A stretch of DNA of 21,772 nucleotides from NCBI GenBank assembly GCA_012032065.1, contig JAAURV010000012.1:1-21772 (forward strand), in the 5' to 3' direction. Shown piece by piece: positions 13,731 to 20,849 of the stretch (positions are counted from its first letter, which is position 1; every line of letters starts with the position of its first letter). The notes beneath the pieces are model-generated. The model ran no database searches. It was not told the DNA's origin and saw nothing but the letters and a program-made list of their open reading frames with translations. The stretch is from Hyphomicrobiales bacterium (lineage in GTDB: Bacteria > Pseudomonadota > Alphaproteobacteria > Rhizobiales > Aestuariivirgaceae). The position numbers and the translations under genes were made by a program.

Positions 13731-15022
13731 CCTTCATAACCGAAGAGTCGCGGCAGCCAGAGCACGAGTTCCGGGAATAACGCGATGGCCACGAGCGATA
13801 GGAGCAACGCAATCAGGAACGGCACGCTTTCCCTGACGATGGCTTTGATGGGAATGCCCGTGGTTCCGTTCACCACGAAGAGCAAGATGCCATAGGGCGG
13901 TGTGATGAGGCCAATCATGCAATTCACCACCGAAACGACGCCGAAGTGAACCGGGTCGATGCCAAGCGCCATGGCTGTCGGCAAAAACAGCGGAATGACG
14001 ACGAGGATGATCGTCGTGGCATCCAGAAAGAATCCGAGGAACAGGAACAGGACCATGGTGAAGGCGAGGAAACCGCCGCGCGAAAGGTCCAATGACACCA
14101 TGAATTGCGACAGCGTCTCGGGGATGCGTTCGGCCGCCACCACATAGTTGAAGATGAGCGCCGAGCCGATGACGAGACCGACTGAGGCCGACGAGCGCGC
14201 CGAGTCGACAAATACGCCGTACAGCGACTTCAAACTCAGCGAGCGATACCACAGTGCCGAGACAACCAGCGCATAGAGAGCGGCGACTGCGGCCGCCTCG
14301 GTTGGCGTGGTGGCGCCGCCGTAGATGCCGCCCAGCAAGATGACCGGCAGCATGAGCGCGGGCATGGCCCGCAGCGTGACGCCGGGAATCTGGCGCAGGG
14401 GCACGGCTTCTTCCGCCGGAATGCCGCGCCTGTGAGCGATCACCGAGGTCATGGCCATCAGCGCTAACGTCATCATGAGGCCGGGAACGACGCCGCCCAG
14501 AAACAGGTAGCCGATCGAGGTATTGGAAACGAGCGCATAGAGCACCATGGGAATCGAAGGCGGAATGATGGGGCCGATGGTGGCGGAGGCCGCGACCACG
14601 GCGCCGGCGAAGCCCGGCGTATAGTGTCCGGTCTTCAGCATCATCTTGATCGTCACCTGTCCAACGCCCGCGGCATCGGCGACGGCCGAACCGGACATGC
14701 CGGAGAAGATCAGGCTCACGAGAATATCGACTTGCGCCATGCCGCCCTTGAAGCGCCCGACCATCGCCTTGCAGAATTCGAGCAGCCGGTCGCTGATGGC
14801 GCCGACATTCATGATGTTTGCGGCCGCAATGAAGAGCGGCACCGCCAGCAGCAGCGTGCTGTCGTAGACGGCCTGGATGAACTGCTCGGATGCAAGCGAC
14901 ATGTCCTGGCCCGCGAGGAAGAGATAGAACACCGCCGCCGTCACCATGGAGAGGGCGATCGGCGCGCCTATGGCTGCCAATCCCCCCAAGACCAACAGCG
15001 CCAGCCCAAACGCCTGGCTCAT
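13727..15022 (-). CDS. dctM: TRAP transporter, large membrane subunit
   Basis: A 431-residue inner-membrane protein of the DctM family, the channel-forming part of a tripartite ATP-independent periplasmic transporter, driven by the sodium or proton gradient. It shows about a dozen hydrophobic segments with family motifs such as GMSGSAVADAAGVGQVTIKM (about 108-127) and IGPIIPPSIPMVLYA (about 149-163), near GGATTPTEAAAVAALYALVV, and LITPPYGILLFV near the end. The length is normal. It overlaps dctQ upstream and aroE downstream, each by ATGA, so the three are tightly coupled. Confidence 0.95.
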   Translation of the reverse strand: MSQAFGLALLVLGGLAAIGAPIALSMVTAAVFYLFLAGQDMSLASEQFIQAVYDSTLLLAVPLFIAAANIMNVGAISDRLLEFCKAMVGRFKGGMAQVDILVSLIFSGMSGSAVADAAGVGQVTIKMMLKTGHYTPGFAGAVVAASATIGPIIPPSIPMVLYALVSNTSIGYLFLGGVVPGLMMTLALMAMTSVIAHRRGIPAEEAVPLRQIPGVTLRAMPALMLPVILLGGIYGGATTPTEAAAVAALYALVVSALWYRSLSLKSLYGVFVDSARSSASVGLVIGSALIFNYVVAAERIPETLSQFMVSLDLSRGGFLAFTMVLFLFLGFFLDATTIILVVIPLFLPTAMALGIDPVHFGVVSVVNCMIGLITPPYGILLFVVNGTTGIPIKAIVRESVPFLIALLLSLVAIALFPELVLWLPRLFGYEG

Positions 15023-15540
15023 TTTATCGCGCCCTCGTCATGGCGCGCGTAGCCGATGATTTGGCCCTGGATGTCTTCCTTCCGGCGCAGAAAATTGAGC
15101 AGCACATTGCCATAGCGGACCATGATGGCGATCATGAACAGGAGGTAGATTCCGAAGACGTAGTGGAGGCGGATGCCCAGCGTATTGGAGCGCTTGATCT
15201 TGTAGAACCACACATAGTCGACGGTGGGCAGGAACGAAGCCGCAAATGCAATCAGGATGATCAGCGCCGCGATGGCGCCGAAAATCCGCTGCGTGGGCCT
15301 ATTCACGGAGAGATAGAGCAGATCGAAACGGATGTGGTCGGATGCGCGCAGGCAAAGTCCGCCGCCCCAGAAGACGAGCCACAGCCACAGCGTGAGGCAG
15401 ACTTCCACGGTCCAGCCCATCGGCACGTTGAAGAGGTAGCGCGCGGCGATCTGCACCAGAAAGACGAAGAAGAGGGCGGCGAGCATGGCCGCCGCCACAG
15501 CTTCCGTTCCACGGCGCAGCCCGGCAATGAGCTGCTTCAT
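15019..15540 (-). CDS. dctQ: TRAP transporter, small membrane subunit
   Basis: A 173-residue inner-membrane protein with four hydrophobic segments, the DctQ subunit that pairs with DctM. Family marks are AARYLFNVPMGWTVEVCLTLWLWLVFWGG in the first half and the CLRASDHIRFDLLY stretch after it. It begins 11 nt after the dctP stop and overlaps dctM by ATGA (15019-15022). The ribosome site is weak, so translation is probably coupled to dctP. Confidence 0.92.
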   Translation of the reverse strand: MKQLIAGLRRGTEAVAAAMLAALFFVFLVQIAARYLFNVPMGWTVEVCLTLWLWLVFWGGGLCLRASDHIRFDLLYLSVNRPTQRIFGAIAALIILIAFAASFLPTVDYVWFYKIKRSNTLGIRLHYVFGIYLLFMIAIMVRYGNVLLNFLRRKEDIQGQIIGYARHDEGAIK

Positions 15541-15551
15541 GGCGTCAAGGC

Positions 15552-16544
15552 TTACTTCGCCAGCGCGTTGATCTTGTCGACGATGTCCGCGGGCCAGGCT
15601 TTGGAGAAGTCGGAGTCGAGATAGGCCTTCTGCACCGTCGAACGGAAGGCACCGAGGTCGGGCTCGTAGATCTTAAGGCCTTTCGCCTTCAGCCCCTCCA
15701 CCAGTTCGTCCTCTTTCTTGAGCTGGTTCTGGCGGCCGAATTCGGCGGCGTCGTCCGCGGCTTTCTGCAGCTTTGCCTGGTTTTCGGGCGAAAGCCCGTC
15801 CCAGACTTTCTTGGACAGCGTCAGATAGTTGAGATCGACCAGATGCGATGTGAGCACGATCTGCTTCGTCACTTCGTAGAACTTCGCGTCCATGACGGTC
15901 GGCAGCGGATTGTCCTGGCCATCGACGGCGCCCGTCTGGAGGGCGGTATAGAGTTCGGCAAAGGGCACCGGCACGGGGTTGGCGCCCAACGACTTACCGA
16001 GGAACTGCCAGGCGTCCGACGGCGGCATGCGAAGCTTGAAGCCCGCCATATCGGCTGGCGTCTTGATTTCCTTGTCGGAGTTGAGGTTCACCTGGCGGCG
16101 GCCCAGATACATGACGGTCAGAAGCTTCACGCCGAGTTCTGCTTCGGCCTTGTCCTTGAACGGCTGCATCAGCGGATCGTTGAAGACGGCCACCTGATGC
16201 GCGGCGTCGCGGTGCAGATATCCGGCGGAAAACACGGAGAACTCGGGAAAGAAGTTGGAAAGCTCCTGCGCCGAGGCGATCGACATCTCAAGGTTTCCGC
16301 GCGAGATCGCTTCCAGTTCGGTGCCCTGCTTGAATAGCGTTCCGCCCCAGGTGGGCTGGAATGTCGCAAAATCCTTGATTGCCGGTCCGAAGACCGTTTC
16401 CAGGGCGACGGCGCGCTGATCCGTGGCCGAGTTGACCGACGACAGCCGCAGCACCGGCTTGTCCTGTGCCCAGGCGGTGCCGAATGCCATCGGCAATGCA
16501 ATGACGGCAGCTCCCGCAAGGATCGAACGGCGTGAAAGTTTCAT
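15552..16544 (-). CDS. dctP: TRAP transporter, periplasmic solute-binding protein
   Basis: A 330-residue DctP-family binding protein. It has an N-terminal signal (MKLSRRSILAGAAVIALPMA; cleavage after AWA at 26) with a twin-arginine-like SRRSIL, suggesting export through Sec or possibly Tat. The conserved substrate-carboxylate arginine is in GFKLRMPPSDAWQFLG (R172), followed by PVPFAELYTALQTGAVDGQDNP, the family hallmark. The start was chosen for GGAGGGG eight bases upstream. It is the first gene of dctP-dctQ-dctM-aroE. The carboxylate-binding Arg means the ligand is an organic acid, and the linked aroE suggests shikimate or quinate. No clear promoter is seen in the 94 nt upstream. Confidence 0.95.
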   Translation of the reverse strand: MKLSRRSILAGAAVIALPMAFGTAWAQDKPVLRLSSVNSATDQRAVALETVFGPAIKDFATFQPTWGGTLFKQGTELEAISRGNLEMSIASAQELSNFFPEFSVFSAGYLHRDAAHQVAVFNDPLMQPFKDKAEAELGVKLLTVMYLGRRQVNLNSDKEIKTPADMAGFKLRMPPSDAWQFLGKSLGANPVPVPFAELYTALQTGAVDGQDNPLPTVMDAKFYEVTKQIVLTSHLVDLNYLTLSKKVWDGLSPENQAKLQKAADDAAEFGRQNQLKKEDELVEGLKAKGLKIYEPDLGAFRSTVQKAYLDSDFSKAWPADIVDKINALAK

Positions 16545-16638
16545 GGTATTTCCCCTCCCAGTTATCAATCCGCGGTTCTGTTTTTTCGCGGCGGGGGACA
16601 ATTGCAAATGTGGGCCGGACTGTCCAGCTTCCATCGCG

Positions 16639-17604
16639 TTATTGCGCCGTGGCGCGCAGGTTGTTGAAGAAGGTCCACATCTCGTCGGTGGCCTTGATCG
16701 CCTGGCTCGGCGGTTCGTTGCTGCGCCAAACTTGGGCGCCAGGCCAGCTGTGTTTGCCGCTTGTGGTGACGCAAAGCTGAACCGGCGCGCCGCCCGCCAG
16801 CCTGTCGTGCCGGTCGCAATAGGCGCCGGGCACCGAAACCACACGCCGCTTCCGTAACACCGCCTTGTCGAGCCGCACCCATTTGGCGATGGTCGACGGC
16901 ACCGATACGAAATCGGTCACCGACGAAGGATCGCTCACCGCAGGGCCGATGCCGCCGTAAAACAGCACGTGATCGTCGTTGATCGCATGGATGTGCAGCA
17001 CAGGAACCGGCCGCGCCGGCACGCAGGTCCGCGTGTTGTCGGTTCCGGCCACCGCCATGATGCCGGCCAGCATCCCGGCGGCGTCGCAAGCAAGCCGATA
17101 GGACATGATCCCGCCGTTCGACATGCCGACCGAGTAGACTCGCGCCGGGTCGCCACCTGCCTGCCTGAGCACCCGCGCCGTCACCGCTTTGAGGAACCCG
17201 ACATCGTCGATGTTGCGGTCGCGCGCAGCGCCGCAACATTTGCCGCCGTTCCAGGTGGCGAGCAGCCCGGAAGCCAGAGGGCTGACGCCATTCGGAAACA
17301 CCGCGATGAAGCCAACCTGCTCCGATTTGCTGATGAGCCCGTAGTTGCGGTCGTCCGCCATGTAGTCGGCATCGCCCCCGCCACCGTGCAGCGCCAGGAT
17401 CACCGGCGAAACCGTGCCCCGCCGCCATGATCGCGGAATATGCACCAGATACTCGCGCAACAGCCCGCCATGGTAGAACGTGTAACGATAGTCGCCGGGC
17501 CCCGCGATCGGCGAATTAAGCGGGGCCTCCGCTTTCACACCCTGCGCCGAAAGAAAAACCGCCGCCGCCATTGCCAGCAAGAATCGATTGAGAGTTCCGA
17601 TCAT
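16639..17604 (-). CDS. Secreted PHB-depolymerase-family esterase
   Basis: A 321-residue alpha/beta hydrolase of the LpqC/PHB-depolymerase family, with a signal peptide (residues 1 to about 25, cleavage after VKA). The catalytic set is visible: oxyanion-hole stretch HGGGG (73-77), nucleophile S162 in GMSNGG, acid D210 or D211 in HAINDD, and H285 in GKHSWPG. CNGGKCCG-like cysteines (TWNGGKCCGAARD, 118-129) and the later DDVGFLKA also fit family members. The start at 17604 has GGAGGT eight bases upstream; a longer frame to 17727 adds a non-signal extension. Substrates in this family include short-chain polyhydroxyalkanoates, acetylated sugars and feruloyl esters; which applies cannot be told. 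It is transcribed separately from the TRAP operon below it (94 nt gap). Confidence 0.88.
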   Translation of the reverse strand: MIGTLNRFLLAMAAAVFLSAQGVKAEAPLNSPIAGPGDYRYTFYHGGLLREYLVHIPRSWRRGTVSPVILALHGGGGDADYMADDRNYGLISKSEQVGFIAVFPNGVSPLASGLLATWNGGKCCGAARDRNIDDVGFLKAVTARVLRQAGGDPARVYSVGMSNGGIMSYRLACDAAGMLAGIMAVAGTDNTRTCVPARPVPVLHIHAINDDHVLFYGGIGPAVSDPSSVTDFVSVPSTIAKWVRLDKAVLRKRRVVSVPGAYCDRHDRLAGGAPVQLCVTTSGKHSWPGAQVWRSNEPPSQAIKATDEMWTFFNNLRATAQ

Positions 17605-17750
17605 GACGCGCACCTCCCGTATCCACAGCAATAAATACCATCCGCTTCTCGAATGCAATGCGACAGGGCGTTCTCGCCCGCGGGGACGCGGGAGTTTAGA
17701 CAAGCTATCGCGGCGGATCCCGGTCAAATAAGGGCAATTGGCCGGGGCGA

Positions 17751-17975
17751 CTAACGGGTCTTATGCTTCGCATCCAGCGCGCGGAGAATTTTCAACCCTC
17801 GAACCTTGTCTCCCCGTGCGGCGCGGATGTGGAACCGATTCTCTGTATCGAATTCCGCAATCGCACGGGACGAAAATTCCTCAAACAGCTTATTGAGACT
17901 CACGCCCCGCCGGTTGGCGAGAGTCTTCAAACGTTCGTGCTGATCGTCGGGAAGCCGAATGGTAAGTGTGCTCAT
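17751..17975 (-). CDS. Ribbon-helix-helix antitoxin
   Basis: A 74-residue protein with an N-terminal ribbon-helix-helix DNA-binding domain: the strand STLTIRLPDDQHERLKTLAN (2-21) followed by RRGVSLNKLFEEFSSRAIAEF. The basic C-terminal tail (RAARGDKVRGLKILRALDAKHKTR) would bind and block the partner PIN protein. Its start overlaps the PIN gene stop by ATGA (17972-17975). It is likely both antidote and autorepressor; the palindrome at 18411-18430 is the natural operator candidate. Confidence 0.8.
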   Translation of the reverse strand: MSTLTIRLPDDQHERLKTLANRRGVSLNKLFEEFSSRAIAEFDTENRFHIRAARGDKVRGLKILRALDAKHKTR

Positions 17976-18403
17976 GGCTTCAATCGTCCTTCCTTTAGGA
18001 ACTCCGCCGGGCTTTGGACATGAATGCCCGGAAACTTCAACTCAGAATCGCGAAAATCCCTCTTGTTCCCCGTGATGATGGTGCTGGCGTTTCCTGCGAC
18101 GGCCAGTTCCATCAAGTGATTGTCCGCCTCATCCCGCAAATTGGGACGCCACAAGTAGTATATGGCTACCCACCTGCAACTCGCGAAAAACGCGTCCAGC
18201 AATTCTCCCCTCTCCGCTCGCGAAATCAGCTCAACGTCGAAGAGCTCATCACGCGCGGCGACGTCTTCATACTCGTTGAATAGGGCATTGCCCATGAGTG
18301 GTTCGATATCGCCTTTAAGACACCAGCGGACAACTTCCCGCGAGGCACCGCTCTTGCTCATGATAGCCGAGACAAAAACATTTGTGTCAACCACCACTGT
18401 CAT
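17972..18403 (-). CDS. PIN-domain toxin (putative RNase)
   Basis: A 143-residue PIN-domain protein of the 'putative toxin-antitoxin system toxin component, PIN family' type. The acidic metal-binding residues are present: D6 in VVDTNVFVSA, E44 in NEYEDV, D94 in RDEADNHLMELA, and D116 in ITGNKRDF. Enzymes of this fold cleave RNA in a Mg-dependent way. It lies upstream of the antitoxin gene, opposite to the usual vapB-vapC order. The ATG sits 7 nt downstream of a 20-bp palindrome and has no good ribosome site, so translation may begin near the 5' end of the message. Confidence 0.85.
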   Translation of the reverse strand: MTVVVDTNVFVSAIMSKSGASREVVRWCLKGDIEPLMGNALFNEYEDVAARDELFDVELISRAERGELLDAFFASCRWVAIYYLWRPNLRDEADNHLMELAVAGNASTIITGNKRDFRDSELKFPGIHVQSPAEFLKEGRLKP

Positions 18404-18410
18404 GCCGCGA

Positions 18411-18430
18411 TGATGGCATATATGCTATCA
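18411..18430. promoter_or_regulatory. 20-bp palindrome, candidate operator of the PIN/RHH pair
   Basis: TGATGGCATA (18411-18420) and TATGCTATCA (18421-18430) form a 20-bp palindrome with one mismatch per arm and a perfect core GCATATATGC, eight bases upstream of the PIN start codon. On the minus strand TTGACC (18439-18434) is nearby and could be the -35 element. Binding by the ribbon-helix-helix antitoxin is inferred. Confidence 0.6.
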
Positions 18431-18494
18431 ACTGGTCAAGAATTTCAACTGCATCCAGCGCGATGCCGATACGGAAGCTGGAAAGGGAAGCGCG

Positions 18495-19166
18495 ATGAAC
18501 AAAGCTGTTGTAGCCGTCCTTGCCCTGCTGGTTTCGATGACGTCCGCTGGTGCACAGGTGCCGCCGTCGCCCTCCGAGATCGCGGCTTATCGCGGGCTTC
18601 ATGCCGCGGCTGCTTCCGGGAACAGCGCTGAGATTGGCACGCTCATGAAGGCAGGCGCCGGCGCCGAAACGCGCGATGCCGGGGGCCGCACGCCCTTCCT
18701 TGTCGCGGCGCATCTTCGACAGCGCGATGCGATGAAGGCGCTCGTTGCCGCCGGCGCGTATGCGAATGCGGCCGATGACCAGCGCTACGATGCGGTCACG
18801 ATCGCGTCCGTGGCCGGCGATGTCGAAACTCTCGAGACTGCACTCGCACTCGGCAACAGGGCCACCAACGTCACCAGCACCTATGACGGCACCGCGCTGA
18901 TTGCCGCCGCGCATCTCGGCCATGACGAAGTGGTTCGCGTGCTGATCAAGGCGGGAGCGCCGCTCGATCATGTCAACAATCTGGGATGGACGGCGTTGAT
19001 TGAAGCCGTGGTGCTCGGCGATGGCGGCAACCGGCACACGGAAACGGTTCGCGCGCTCGTCAGCGCGGGAGCGGACACGTCAATTGCAGACCGCTCCGGC
19101 CAAACGCCGCTCGATCTGGCGCGGGCGCGAGGTTACGCCGGGATGGTGAAGCTACTGGGCGGCTGA
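18495..19166 (+). CDS. Exported ankyrin-repeat protein
   Basis: A 223-residue protein with a signal peptide (MNKAVVAVLALLVSMTSAGA, cleavage after AGA or AQ at about 20-21) and about five to six ankyrin repeats filling the rest. The clearest are DGTALIAAAHLGHDEVVRVL with IKAGAPLDHVN, and GWTALIEAVVLG... with ALVSAGADTSIADRSGQTPL. Ankyrin repeats bind protein partners; here this would happen in the periplasm. The start is supported by GGGAAG upstream. It converges on the next gene and the two overlap by 15 nt at their 3' ends (19152-19166). No partner is seen. Confidence 0.9.
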   Translation: MNKAVVAVLALLVSMTSAGAQVPPSPSEIAAYRGLHAAAASGNSAEIGTLMKAGAGAETRDAGGRTPFLVAAHLRQRDAMKALVAAGAYANAADDQRYDAVTIASVAGDVETLETALALGNRATNVTSTYDGTALIAAAHLGHDEVVRVLIKAGAPLDHVNNLGWTALIEAVVLGDGGNRHTETVRALVSAGADTSIADRSGQTPLDLARARGYAGMVKLLGG

Positions 19167-19739
19167 GGCGACTTTGGGAGCAACCGGGGTCAGGCCCACT
19201 TCAACGGACTCCAGCGACAGGAACACGCCGCTCTCGGTGCCATCTTTCGAGGCATAGGCTTCCGCCGAAACCGGGAAGGGGTTGGGAAGCTGGCCCGTTT
19301 TCACGGTCAAGTCCGCTTCCTTCACGAAGTTGCCGGACTGCGTGTCGTCCTTGCCCCATTCGAAGGTGTGGCTCTCGCCGCCAACCCCGATGACCAATTT
19401 CGCGGTCGTACCGGAGTGCTTGATGATGTAACCCTTCACTTTCACATGCAAAGTGTCGAAGGCGGCGGTCGAGGGCGCGAACAGGGCGAACTCGCCCGAG
19501 ATATGCGCGCGCGCTTCCGGTGTCGGGCCATCGGCCTTGGCCACTACGTGTTTTGGAACGAAGGTGAGGATCATGCCGTCGTTGGAGGCGTCAGCACTCC
19601 ACGAGCCCGCTTTGTTAGAGCTATCGCTCAACAGCGTGAACTCGCCCCACTCGAGTTTTGCGATATCGGCGCTCATCGCCGTGCCGCCCATGGCCAGCGC
19701 GACGATCATCGCGGCAACGCCAAATCTGCTCACCTTCAT
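19152..19739 (-). CDS. Exported hypothetical protein
   Basis: A 195-residue protein with a clear signal peptide (MKVSRFGVAAMIVALAMGGTAMS, cleavage near 23-24). The mature part is rich in alternating hydrophobic and polar residues (LHVKVKGYIIKHSGTTAKLVIGVGGES and others), suggesting a beta-sandwich fold. It has no cysteines. I do not recognise the family. The stop lies inside the 3' end of the convergent ankyrin gene. Its C-terminus (PVAPKVASAAQ) is low complexity. Confidence 0.75.
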   Translation of the reverse strand: MKVSRFGVAAMIVALAMGGTAMSADIAKLEWGEFTLLSDSSNKAGSWSADASNDGMILTFVPKHVVAKADGPTPEARAHISGEFALFAPSTAAFDTLHVKVKGYIIKHSGTTAKLVIGVGGESHTFEWGKDDTQSGNFVKEADLTVKTGQLPNPFPVSAEAYASKDGTESGVFLSLESVEVGLTPVAPKVASAAQ

Positions 19740-19838
19740 ACCAACCCACCCACGCTTGCGGACAACTTCACAAACCTAAGCGCCGCAGGGCCGGAAAGAG
19801 AAGATATCGGCAGTGGATAACTTGAACAAAGCTGTGGA

Positions 19839-20849
19839 TTAGGCTGCCACCGCAAGAGGCTCTGGAAAGTTCATTCCGAACTGACGCGCCAAAGCCACAG
19901 CCCGCGCACAAGCGGCCTCGGGAATCGCTATCCCCCGCCACCGCGGAGAGCGCGGCTTCGCGATGCCGGTTGGCGCCCGGCAACGCGGCGTTGCCACCAG
20001 AAGCCGCGGTGAGCGCTGCAAGCTGATCCATGCGGTCGAGGAAGGTTTCGAGACCCATGAAGCGGGCAGGGTCAATCGCCATCATGTAGTGGCCGTTCTC
20101 GCCCGGCTCGCCTGTCGCGCCATACATCGACGAAACGCCGGGGCCGAATCCCGCGCCGGTCAGGACGCCGGCGAGGATTTCGACCATGAGACCTATTCCA
20201 AAACCTTTCGCGCCGCCGAACGGAAGCAGCGCTCCAGCGCCAGTGAGATGTTCCGCCGATGCTTCGCCCTTGGCTTCCGCCGCGCGAAGCGATGAACCTG
20301 CCATGACGCTGGTCGCCATGTCGAAAAGCAGATGCTCGTCATTCCTTCGCGGAGCGCCGAAGGCGAAGGGGTTGGTGCCGATCACGGGAAGCAGACCGCC
20401 ATGCGCGGCTACTTTCGGAAACGAGTTGCTGAGCGCGAGCCCGATCAATCCGGCTTCGGCGGCGAGGTTCACGTAGTAGGCACCGGCGCCATGGAAATTG
20501 CTGTTGCGCACGCCAACCGATCCAATGCCGGTGTCGCGGGCCATGATGATGGCGGCGCGCATGGCCTCGGCTGCGGGATAGAAGCCCATGGCGCTATCGC
20601 CCTCGAGCCGCGCAAGAGACGGTCCAAGCCTTTCGAAGCGCAACACAGGCATCCTGTTGCACCGCCTGCGCCGAGGCGCTTCACGTGAATGTCCAGCCGC
20701 TCGAGTCCGAAATTGTGGCGGCCGACCCTTTCGCACCACACCATGTGGCGCGCGGTTTCCAGAGCTTGCGGCTCGGAGGCGCCGGCGCGTTGCAGAAGAC
20801 CTGCGGCGAAGTCTTGAACCGCTCCGGCGGCAAAGCGCTCGATCGTCAT
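19839..20849 (-). CDS. Ldh2/malate-lactate dehydrogenase family oxidoreductase, frameshifted twice
   Basis: An NAD(P)-dependent oxidoreductase of the malate/L-lactate dehydrogenase (Ldh2) family, which acts on 2-hydroxy acids, ureidoglycolate, sulfolactate or cyclic imino acids. The start at 20849 (MTIERFAAGAVQDF) leads to FGLERLDIHVKRLGAGG. A missing base near 20655-20664 shifts the frame; the middle part has the active-site stretch SNFHGAGAYY and the core GTNPFAFGAPR and GGAKGFGIGLMVEILAGVLTG. An extra G in the five-G run at 19932-19936 shifts it back, and the C-terminus is IPEAACARAVALARQFGMNF. Repaired, it has 336 residues, the family norm. Its start overlaps the ATP-grasp stop (ATGA, 20846-20849). 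The substrate is unknown. Confidence 0.85.

Noticed and set aside
13734..14252. Second frame inside dctM on the same strand
   Set aside because: A shifted reading of dctM, rich in Arg and His, with no domain; dctM itself is intact.
16565..17428. 287-residue alternative frame across the esterase gene
   Set aside because: Shifted reading of the esterase; it lacks the GxSxG motif and the signal peptide found in the chosen frame.
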